From Ostrinia nubilalis (taxonomy: Eukaryota > Arthropoda > Insecta > Lepidoptera > Crambidae): DNA of 64,000 bases. This document shows, in pieces, positions 55,401 through 64,000 of the stretch. A program made the translations under genes and the position numbers. Where the stretch lies: NCBI RefSeq assembly GCF_963855985.1, contig NC_087117.1, positions 1,245,001-1,309,000 on the forward strand. Reading direction: 5' to 3'. Position 1 is the first letter of the stretch. Every line of letters starts with the position of its first letter. Under the pieces are notes generated by a model, which ran no database searches, was not told the DNA's origin, and worked only from the letters and a program-made list of their open reading frames with translations.

Positions 55401-55670
55401 TGAGTTGCACCACCTAACTTTGACCGTAACTATAACGATAACCGGTGTTTTGTGGAGTGGAATGGAGTTTGACAGATTTTTGACGTTTGTCAAAGTTATA
55501 ATAAGTTGATGCAACCCAGGCTTAGAGTTTGTTCGTTAATTTCAGCCAAATGACGTCCACAGCTGGATAAAGGCCTTTCCGATGGATTTCCACAAAGATC
55601 GGTCCTGCGCTGCCCATATTCAGGTACTTCCCGTGACTTTCACCAGTTCATCGTCTTTCCACCTAGTGGG
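55401..55670. mobile_element. MITE copy and minus-strand LINE tail
   Basis: 55401-55522: CTGAGTTGCACCACC and GATGCAACCCAGGC termini with core GGAGTTTGACAGA. 55530-55670: minus-strand tail starting TTTCAGCCAAATGACGTCC, as at 57885. Confidence 0.7.
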
Positions 55671-56089
55671 AGTATCCTATCCTAATTCATAGAAATTTTG
55701 ATTGAACCACCGTTTCACCCCTTTCTTTATTTCTCTATCTTGTGTTCTCTCTATTTCTTGTAGCTTTAATAATTACGGACTTCCGTACAAACTTTCAGCC
55801 CCTCTTTCACCTTCTACACTTATGAATCTGAAAATTCATATCCTGAAAATAACACCTGCTGACAAAAGTGACTGATTTTTTTGAGCTACTCCGGCCCATT
55901 TGTTTTACCGAAGCAATGGTAGGGTTAAAGTGACACTGGGACGTGTAATTAAAGAGCTTTTTAAAAGCCTACTTGCAAAACAAATTAATTTGAACCGTGA
56001 AAGAATTTAGCGCGTTTAAGCTAAACGCAAAGCTCATAAAGAAGTTCAAAGTTGCACAGCGTGCTATGGAAAGGCCTATGCTCGGTTTT

Positions 56090-56372
56090 TCTTTGCGAGA
56101 TCGAATCAGAAATGAGGAGATCCGCAAACGAACTACAGTCGCTGGCAATGGGCAGGGCACATAGTACGCAGAACTGACGACCGATGGGGCAGCAAGGTTC
56201 TGGAGTGGAGGCCACGTACCAGAAAGACGTCGACGTGGACCGACGACCTCATAAAGGTTAAAGGTAGCAGGTAGACGCTGGATGCAGGCTGCTACCAACC
56301 GGACGATGTGGAAGTCATTGGGGGAGGCCTATGTTCAGCGGTGGACTTTCTGTGACTGAAATGATGATGATG
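56090..56372 (+). mobile_element. RTE-type LINE tail
   Basis: Encodes RDRIRNEEIRKRT and a TTVAGNGQGT-like stretch, then CGATGGGGCAGCAAGGTTCT (wild-type site of the pogo-like insertion at 31990), ending GAAATGATGATGATGA. The preceding 55990-56090 may be part of the same element (LNAKLIKKFKVAQRAMERPM). Confidence 0.8.
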
Positions 56373-56379
56373 AAGAAAG

Positions 56380-57384
56380 CTGGGCGTTGGTTGATGAATC
56401 AGTATGACAAGCCTTTTCTTCTTCATTACATAGATACATAGGTATAAGAGGGTGTGGTTTTGGCAAAGAGTGAGACTATTTACACATGACGCGGAGTGGT
56501 GTGACCGCAGAAAAAAATATAAGGTCATCGACGTACGATCGGGAGGTGTATTTTTGAAACCGTCGAGATTGTACTTGATTTCTCGGACTTTAAAGATCCA
56601 GACGAACCAAAGTTTTAATTTTAAGACAAAATTAAGCATAATGAAACGACGGTTGCCGAACTATTAGTTCAAACTAAATGAAATTTGAAATAGGTATACC
56701 TTTTTTATACAATGCCTGCTTTGTTACCAAAACTCAGGCATTGTCTATCCACAACGAAGTTTTAAGGGGGTCAAAAATGACCTGTTTCGAGAAAAGGATG
56801 GCACGAACTACGACCCGTGCCGCTTCTTTGCTTGACTTGGCGGGGGATTAGTTCTTTCGACCGCTTGGTTGGTCATGGAATGACTTTTGAATACAGCTTT
56901 TCAGGAGTTAGGCTGAAGCGAGGTAAATGAAGCGATTCTATTGGTTCTTTACAAACACATCCCTCGCTACGCATCCTCGCACATCTCTGGTGGAAACGCA
57001 GTCTTAGAGCCAAAAAATACGGATCTAGAAAACTGTAACGTATTTTCACGGATTCTGATCTGATTTGGATGCATGCGATTTTAGTTGCGTACGTTTTAAG
57101 CATACGTCTCCCTACGTCAGATGTTTATCGCAGAGAGAAATAATGCTACTAACTTGAAATCGAGCCAATTGTAAATTTTATATACTCGTTGCTGAACATA
57201 ATAGAATCACCATACGCTGCCAATGGCGATAAAATATTGGATGTAAACCGATGACGTGTCATTTGGGACTATTTTTATTAGAGTGTGGGCGCCGCGAATT
57301 TTGTGGGTGGAAGAAGAGGCGAAGCCAAGGATAATCTGACAGATGACCTATAGTTAGGTCACCATAGATCAGCTATAGGTACCC
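56380..57384. other. No supported gene
   Basis: Open frames at 56452-56667 (+) and 56873-57103 (-) have no recognisable domain. Sequence is mixed and otherwise unremarkable. Confidence 0.3.
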
Positions 57385-58455
57385 TGAGACAAAATGAACC
57401 TTCACTGGTTGGGTTATTGGCGGTCAAGCTGTAGATCCTGGCTGCACAGGAGTTGCAGCGGTGGGAACGAGAGGTGGGAACAGAACCGTAGATATATCCG
57501 GAACAAAATTGACCTTTCATAGGTTGGGTGAACTTGGGTGTTTATTGGCGGTCAAGCTGTAGGTCCTGGAGACCTTTTATGGAGAGCAAAGCTCTTATAC
57601 CCTCATCATAGCGTATGATTCGATCGTTCGTTTCAGTCAAATGATGTCATCTACTGGACAAAGACGTAAAGCACGTACCTACTTTTGCGTGAATTCAGTC
57701 TCCAGTTCTCTACAATTCTACAAATCTTAAACCTAAGTCCAATGAAAAATGAGTGAATTACCTACTACATTTTTTTCCACATCTCCCATACAAACTGCTA
57801 ACCCCTATGTTATTTCTTCTAGTTATTTTTGCTGGAAAATACCTTCCTTCCTTTTCTTAGGTCCTATTATCTAGTTCGTTCGTTTCAGCCAAATGACGTC
57901 CACTGCTGGACAAAGGCCTCCCCCAAGGATTTCCACAATTACCGGTCCTGCGCTGCCCGCATCCAGGCACTTCCCGCGACCTTCACCAGATCGTCTAGTA
58001 CTTAGGTAATAAAACTCATCAAAATTGATTCTGCCAGTAAGTAATTATTTATGCGTGAGAAGTGAAATGAGATCATCGCAAACAGAGTAACCGTCGCATA
58101 ATAATTTAATTGGTATGGATATAATTATTAATAAGTGCTTTGATTACTTGTTTGTCAACAAATAGAACAAGTGAAGACCGGTTTTTAGATAACTTTGTTT
58201 ATATTCTGCTAACAATTTGTGCCTACAAGTCCATAATTCGTACCTAAAACCCTCATTCTCTTATATTCACCAACGAGTTTCTGGTGGATCTAAGGATATT
58301 TTCACCATTGTGACAATGAAATGATATGAAATAATTTAATCAGTACATAGGCCCTTTCCAGGGCACTTATACACGTCCCAAATATAGCTCGCCCTACCAC
58401 CACTTCGGGACAACATATGGGCTGGTGCTGAGAAGAAGTGGCGGAAGAAACTCGG
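57385..58455. repeat. SINE-like pieces and LINE tail
   Basis: 57385-57480 and 57500-57570 are two plus copies of the repeat described at 9035 in reverse. 57875-57995 is a minus-strand LINE tail (CAAATGACGTCCACTGCTGG). 58345-58450 is a repeat with CGTCCCAAATATAGCTCGCC and ATGGGCTGGTGCTGAGAAGA. 58000-58340 is featureless. Confidence 0.6.
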
Positions 58456-59299
58456 TCACCTTTATCTATATGAAAGCTTTTAGAAAAACGATGTGAGGTT
58501 GGAAATCTCCTATTTCAAAGGAGTTAACCTAAGTGGGAACGACAAAAGTAATTTGACAAAAAACAGAACCTGATGACATTGAAACTGCTGAGTTAAATAG
58601 TTGAGCCCATTATTTTTATATGTTATATTTTTTACAAAACCACTTTATCGGATCATAAAGTATTTTTTTCCGAAAATACAGCTAGTAGGTATTACTCGCC
58701 TCTTTGCCTCGGGGACACGCAGATCTTTACCGAATATATCAGAGATTTCACGTTCTAAAGAGATGTTATTTGCTAGTAAAACTTACCTATTAGAGTATTT
58801 TAATAATTTGTTGAGCTATCCATCTGAAACAAAGAAGAATAAATGTTATTCTTTCGAGGGTTCCAATTCCAATACTCACCACGCCTGTAGTTAACGCACA
58901 ACGTTGAATAGAGCTCTGTGATTGGTTCGTGTGTCACCCTGTGCGCCTACGCGCACTGTGAGACCTCAAAGTAATGTTTGTGAATACGGGCGTAAATCGT
59001 TTACTGCATTGACTGCATTCCATTCAAAGCTTCCGATGTCTTTAGATCTCAAAAGGACAAAACACCACAAACGGTAGTAACTGAACACTTGTCGCTAACC
59101 ACATCACGTGGTGGTAGCTGGTTATTGGATTTCTTGTCTTCCACCAAGGTCGGCAGACCACAAACTGGCGCCTAGACTATAAATAACAAAATGGCTGATG
59201 ATATGACATACCTACATAATGACAACAGTAACTCTTTTTTCATGTCGCTATGCTTTGCGTCATCCGCGACCCTGAACTTCGAACTCCTCCTATGTTCTT
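58456..59299. other. MITE copy, otherwise no feature
   Basis: 58891-58993 is a truncated copy of the family at 440-582. The plus-strand ORF at 58601-58894 ends in it and has no recognisable domain. Confidence 0.4.
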
Positions 59300-60080
59300 C
59301 TGAATAATTTCGTTGCGGGTTCAATGACAGTTTAACTTTCCCGGCACAAGCTTGGCCTTCACTGTTTGGGTTATTGGCGGTCAAGCTGTAGATCCTGGCT
59401 GCACAGGAGTTGCAGCGGAGGGAACGAGAGGTGGGAATATTCCCGTACCTTAGGTAGGATTAGAATAGGACCACATTTTTCCCGTGGATGTCGTGAGTGA
59501 GAGTCGACGAAGGGACTGGCCAACGTTTGGGGTTTAGGCCAAATTCTCTGTCTAGAGAGGGTCGTGCTCCTACAGTGGATACTAGATGACCTGATGATAA
59601 TGATAAGAATGACGACTCTTCTGAATGTATTGTATTTTTTATATTTTTAAACCGGTAGACAGTGGTTACTGAATTTTTTTCGGCGCTTCTTCTCAGCACT
59701 TGCCAAATGTTCGTCTCGAAGCGCTGGTAGGGCAAAAAAAGTATAGGCTCCCGAAGAGCATTTGATTTTACTATTAGTAAGTAGGTACGAATTTAGTCTA
59801 CACAAATAAAGATAATTTTGAATTTGATTTTAACATTGTAGTTAGTACTAATCGTAACATCAAAAATGGTGTAAATTACCACCATTATCGTCGGCAAACA
59901 ATCTACAATGATTATTGTCTAATCTATTATCAAATCGAATTTTAGCGCCTCTTACTGATAACAATCGACCGATATGTTATCACTTTATCAGACATCAACA
60001 GGCAAGTTACAGACGACGGCAAGTTAAACACTATGACATATTCTTATGTCATTGTAATTGAAGCTATTTTATATCAAAAC
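59300..60080. repeat. SINE-like copies
   Basis: 59300-59450 is a plus-orientation copy of the GTTGCAGCGGTGGGAACGAG-type family. 59540-59610 is a SINE tail (ATACTAGATGACCTGATGAT). 59690-59740 repeats CTCAGCACTTGCCAAATGTT. The rest is featureless. Confidence 0.55.
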
Positions 60081-60370
60081 TAGCGGCCGTCCGCGACTTC
60101 GTACGCGTAGATTTTCTTTTCTTTTTTTTCTTTCTTTTCTTTTCTTTTATTTTTTTATATTTAAATTTTGACGTTCACAAGTGGTCTAAACTGAATAAAT
60201 ATATTTTTGATTTTGATCCCGTTTTACCCTCTAGGGGTGAAGTTTCGTAAAATCCTTTCTTAGCGGATGCCTACGTCATAACATCTACCTGCATGCCTTT
60301 TAGCCCGTCCAGTGGTTTGGTCTGTGAGTTGATAGATCACTATGTCAGTCAGTCAGTCAGTCACCTTTGA
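60081..60370 (-). mobile_element. Helitron-like unit with nested SINE
   Basis: Starts ACTAGCGGCCGTCCGCGACT and continues to CAGTCAGTCAGTCACC. About 60110-60217 interrupts it: a TTTTC-rich head, CACAAGTGGTCTAAACTGAA and TTTTGATTTTGAT tail, as in the insert at 61591-61734. Confidence 0.65.
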
Positions 60371-60546
60371 GTTTTATATTATACCTATAGATGTGTAGTC
60401 TGATGGGCAACTGTAATAAATATTAGCATAATAATTATCATGAATGTTAAGGTTTACGTAATAGTTTGTAGATATCGCAGGTATACTTATGTGTAGTTTA
60501 ACTATGACTTCATTGCTCATTTCAATATTTAATTAAATAAGTAGCT

Positions 60547-60768
60547 TTCAGCCCGCGGCTTCGCCCGCGTGGAATTTTGTCTGTCACAGAAAAACTTTAT
60601 CGCGCGCGTCCCTGTTTCTAAAACCGGGATAAAACCTATCCTATGTCAAGTCCCGGGACTCAGACTATCTCTATGGCAAATTTCATCAAAATCGGTTCTG
60701 TGGTTTAGGCGTGAAAGCGACACAGACAGACAGACAAAGTTAGTTTCGCATTTATAATATTAGTATAG
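60547..60768 (-). mobile_element. Interspersed repeat, CAGACAGACAG type, copy 2
   Basis: From CAGCCCGCGGCTTCGCCCGC to TTATAATATTAGTATAGAAG. Aligned throughout with 5803-6018. Confidence 0.65.
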
Positions 60769-61542
60769 AAGTATATATTTTATCGTCGCAAACAATGGAA
60801 GATACCTATCATGTTAACTGTACTATTTCTGTAATAAATAAGAATATGCACTCGCTGAATCCCTCATTTGATAAATTAAATTACATTTCCTCGTCTCTGA
60901 AGCCATACAACGTCAAATCTAGCACGTGCATATTAAAACCATGTTCCATTACGAATATTAAATGCAGTCATTGGGTCTCCATTGCAGGAACACGGCCCTC
61001 TAATTTACCAGAGGCAAATGGAGGATTTGTCCTACACTCCCCACGCTGGCCAGACGGGTTGAAGAGGCCTGATGTTCGCTTATTTGTCCCTTAGTCGCCT
61101 CTTACGACATCCACGGGAAGTAGCCCCAGGGCCGTCTTTAACCTACTAGGGGCCCTGGGCATTTAAGGATCCTTATCATCTGGAAAAAGGTCTTATTAGC
61201 AGATGGGGGCCCCTTCGGGCGCGGGGCCCTGGCCTGGGCACGTGCCCAAAGTGCCCAGTGGGAAAGAGGGGCCTGAGTAGCCCTATGTATTCTACTCTGT
61301 CAGAACCACATGTCATTATACTTTCCACTGAAGAAGTCCTAAGGCAAGTTGAGGATTTGTCCTACACTCCCCACGCTGGCCAGACGGGTTGGGGAGGCCT
61401 GATGTTCGCTTATTTGACCCATAGTCGCCTCTTACGACATCCACGTTAAGGAAGAGAGTAGGTACCTAGTTATTTAATGTTTAGCGTTAAGAGTTGCATC
61501 TCAACTAATTTGTAAATTAAAAATAACTTGAAAAATCGAACT

Positions 61543-61753
61543 GCCTAAGGCGGGAATTGAACCTACGACCTTTCGCTTGCCGGGAGACTGTAAAGATAAG
61601 GAGACATGTAAAGTGCCCCATAAGGGCAACCTTTTCTTTTTTTATTATTTTCTATAATAATATTTTGACGTTCATAAGTGCCACTTGTGGTCTAAACTGA
61701 ATAAATACTTTTGATTTTGATTTTGACTGCTCTTCCATCTGAGCTACTTAGAC
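61543..61753 (-). repeat. tRNA-like unit split by a SINE
   Basis: The two halves of a 72-nt tRNA-like unit are separated by 61591-61734, flanked by GACTG at 61586-61590 and 61735-61739. The insert ends in TTTTGATTTTGATTTT. The homologous unit at 62348-62419 has no insert. Confidence 0.75.
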
Positions 61754-62347
61754 ACTTTTGTACCTCTAAGTCAGCCAGCCAGGACTGGCAGAGCTTCCGT
61801 GCTCACATTTCTGTAAGCCTAGCAAAGAAAAATCAGTGCAAGGCGTTGACTTGTCCCTTATTTTATTAGTTGTCCCTTAGTCGCCTCCTACGATATCCAC
61901 GTAAAGGAAGAAGTAGTCCTATGTATTATTCTCTGTCAGAACCACACTTTCTACTGCAGAAGTACCTCTAATACCAGAGGCAAATTGAGGATTTGGCCTA
62001 CACTCCCCACGCTGGTCAAACGGGTTGGGGAGGCCTGATGTTCACTTATTTGTCCTTTAGTCGCCTCTTACGACATCCACGGGAAGTAGTCCTATGTATT
62101 CTACTCTGTCAGAACCACATGTCATTATACTTTCCATTGAAGAAGTACCTCTAATACCTGAGGCAAATGGAGGATTTGGCCTACACTCCCCACGCTGGCC
62201 AGACGGGTTGGGGAGGCCTGTCGCATATTTGTCCCTTAGTCGCCTCTTAGACATCCACGTTAAGGAAGAGGTAGTTATTTAATGTTTAGCGTTAAGAGTT
62301 GCATCTCAACTAATTTGTAAATTAAAAATAACTTTAAAAATCGAACT

Positions 62348-62419
62348 GCCTAAGGCGGGAATTGAACCTACGACCTTTCGCTTGCTGGGCGACTGCTCTT
62401 CTATCTGGGCTACTTAGAC
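62348..62419 (-). repeat. tRNA-like unit, 72 nt
   Basis: Acceptor arms GTCTAAG and CTTAGGC pair; B box GGTTCAATTCC. The D stem is imperfect and position 33 is C instead of the required U, so it is a tRNA-derived repeat, not a working tRNA. Confidence 0.65.
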
Positions 62420-63046
62420 ACTTTTGTACCTCTAAGTCAGCCAGCCAGGACTGGCAGATCTTCCGTGCTCACGTTTCTGTAAGCCTTGCAAAGAAAAATC
62501 AGTGCAAGGCGTTGACTTGTCCCTTATTTTATTAGTTGTCCCTTAGTCGCCTCCTACGATTTCCACGTAAAGGAAGAAGTAGTCCTATGTATTATTCTTT
62601 ACCAGAACCTACTCTCCACTGCAGAAGCACCTCTAATACCAGAGGCAAATTGAAAATTTGGCCTACACTCCCCACGCTGGCCAGACGGGTTGGGGAGGCC
62701 TGATGTTCGCATATTTGTCCCATAGTCGCCTATTACGACATCCACGGGAAGTAGTCCTATGTATTCTACTCTGTCAGAACCACATGTCATATACTTTCCA
62801 CTGAAGAAGTACCTCTAACATAACTGAGGCAAATGGAGGATTTGGCCGACACTCCCCACGCTGGTCAGACGGGTTGGGAAGGCCTGATGTTCGCTTATTT
62901 GACCCATAGTCGCCTCTTACGATTTCCACGTAAAGGAAGAAGTAGTCCTATGTATTATTCTTTACCAGAACCTACTCTCCACTGCAGAAAACCCTCTAAA
63001 CCAGAGACAAATGGAGGATTTGACATAAATTATGAAAAATCGAACT

Positions 63047-63118
63047 GCCTAAGGCGAGAATTGAACCCACGCCCTTTCGCTCGTCGGGCGACTGCTCTTC
63101 CATCTGAGCTACTTAGAC
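63047..63118 (-). repeat. tRNA-like unit, 72 nt
   Basis: GTCTAAGTAGCTCAGATGGA start, D stem GCTC/GAGC intact, anticodon loop CCGACGA (C at position 33), T arm GTGGGTTCAATTCTCGC. Good fold but no U33. Confidence 0.65.
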
Positions 63119-63185
63119 ACTGGATGAACCCGTGTAATACGCTGTTGCGGCCGCGTTTCTTCCATAAATGTTGGGTAGTAGGTAC

Positions 63186-63399
63186 TAGTCTGGTCTGTGA
63201 GCGCGTAGAATTTTTGGTCCAATGACCCCAAGCTACCCATCCTTATCGCTCGCGCGTAATTATGTTGCTATCGCGCTCGCAAACTCACTGCGGGCGCCCG
63301 TCGCACAGTCGCGACAGCAATATAATTACGCGCGAGCGATAAGGATGGGTAGCTTGGGGTCATTGGACAAAATTCTACGTGCTCACAGACCGGGCTTTA
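63186..63399. mobile_element. 214-bp palindromic MITE (copy 2)
   Basis: Same size and nearly the same sequence as 16131-16344; CCATCCTTATCGCTCGCGCG is identical. The related array unit at 63750-63768 (GGGTAGTACTACCCTTAA) lacks it, and comparison places the insertion at TA. Confidence 0.85.
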
Positions 63400-63624
63400 C
63401 CCTTAATCAAACATACATTTGGCCTACACTCCCCACGCTGGCCAGACGGGTTGGGGAGGCCTGATGTTCGCTTATTAAAATTTGTCCTTTAGTCGCCTCT
63501 TACGACATCCACGGGAAGTAGTCCTATGTTCTTTTCTGCCAGCAGAACCTACTCTCCACTGCAGAAACACCTCTAAACCAGAGACAAATGGAGGATTTGA
63601 AATAAATTATGAAAAAATCGAACT

Positions 63625-63696
63625 GACTAAGGCGGGAATCGAACCCACAACCTTTCGCTCTTCGGGCGACTGCTCTTCCATCTGAGCTACTTAGAC
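63625..63696 (-). repeat. tRNA-like unit, 72 nt
   Basis: Best-preserved B box (GGTTCGATTCC) and T stem GTGGG/CCCGC. Anticodon loop CCGAAGA would give GAA, but C replaces U33 and the acceptor stem has one mismatch. Confidence 0.65.
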
Positions 63697-63757
63697 ACTG
63701 GATGAACCAGTGTAATACGCTGTTGCGGCCGCGTTTATTCCATAAATGTTGGGTAGT

Positions 63758-63963
63758 ACTACCCTTAATTTAGGCCGCGTACCGGAAAACGCAGCGTGGG
63801 ACGTCCACCCACAAGGTGGATCGACGACCTAATAAAGGTAGCAGGAAGGCGCTGGATGCAGGCCGCTACCAACCGTGCGATGTGGAAGTCATTGGGGGAG
63901 GCCTATGTTCAGCAGTGGACGTACTGTGGCTGAAATGATGATGATGATGATGACTACCCTTAA
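63758..63963 (+). mobile_element. RTE-type LINE tail with 11-bp target duplication
   Basis: ACTACCCTTAA at 63758-63768 and 63953-63963 flank a 5'-truncated tail (63769-63952) that contains CACAAGGTGGATCGACGACC and GGCGCTGGATGCAGGCCGCT and ends in (ATG)n. This fixes the 3' end of the family as the ATG run. Confidence 0.92.
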
Positions 63964-64000
63964 ACAAACATACATTTGACATACACTCCCCACGCTGGCC

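Larger units (their letters stand above)
61005..64000. repeat. Composite tandem array of CCTACACTCCCCACGCTGGC units
   Basis: About ten units share CACTCCCCACGCTGGCCAGA, GGGTTGGGGAGGCCTGATGT, CCCTTAGTCGCCTCTTACGA and ATCCACGGGAAGTAGTCC. A larger block (61440-62255) is repeated from 62256 to about 62915. tRNA-like units and MITE, SINE and LINE insertions are embedded. It runs off the right edge of the window. Confidence 0.85.

Noticed and set aside
63625..63696. Functional tRNA-Phe (GAA)
   Set aside because: Position 33 is C in place of U, one acceptor pair is broken, and sister units carry different loop triplets.

Overview
This is eukaryotic DNA, most likely from a moth or butterfly (Lepidoptera). 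The reasons are small GC-rich exons in AT-rich introns, a clip-domain serine protease of the insect hemolymph type, a short (CCTAA)n tract as in insect telomeres, and a dense load of repeats of a lepidopteran kind: RTE-type LINE tails ending in (ATG)n, Helitron-like units ending in CTAG, tRNA-derived SINE heads, and hAT and TA-flanked MITEs. No bacterial, phage, CRISPR or rRNA feature is visible. Family names for repeats come from motifs and memory, not from a database search.

Only two host genes are well supported. (1) A plus-strand ten-exon clip-domain serine protease (coding span 4758-16091, 423 residues) with an intact catalytic triad. Its activation site follows Leu, as in Drosophila Snake, so an upstream chymotrypsin-like or Leu-specific protease would activate it. 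It fits the middle of a Toll or prophenoloxidase cascade. Its 3' UTR carries a 214-bp near-perfect palindrome. About 0.8 kb downstream, inside a 23-bp minisatellite, lies a second copy of most of its last exon that differs only at synonymous sites. (2) A minus-strand, apparently single-exon glycogen-targeting subunit of protein phosphatase 1 (24466-25326, 286 residues) with an RVxF motif, a CBM21 domain and a TATA/Inr promoter. These two genes have no evident functional link. Weaker candidates are a small hydrophobic-N-terminus ORF at 1520-1783, a noncoding first exon at about 20008-20228, and unrecognised exon-like pieces at 48-52 kb.

The rest is a layered record of transposition. Between 0 and 24 kb there are LINE tails, MITEs and SINEs, many inside protease introns; two splice acceptors sit directly behind copies of one SINE tail. 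At 26-33 kb there is a twin-primed RTE insertion with a 14-bp target duplication, degenerate RTE reverse transcriptase, and an RTE tail split by a 957-bp pogo-like element. At 34.4-37.5 kb a 3.1-kb hAT-like unit has GCC-rich termini and LINE relics inside. At 39.4-40.8 kb a 1.47-kb hAT-like element contains a Helitron. At 43-46.7 kb there are nested MITEs. At 46.7-53.0 kb a 6.25-kb element has about 105-bp inverted termini, a TATC target duplication, internal hairpins, tandem palindromes and coding-like pieces I cannot assign. From 61 to 64 kb there is a tandem array of tRNA-like units and a second copy of the palindromic MITE, with its near-empty sister site present in the same array.

The best candidates for something undescribed are the 6.25-kb inverted-repeat element and the terminal-exon duplication of the protease.
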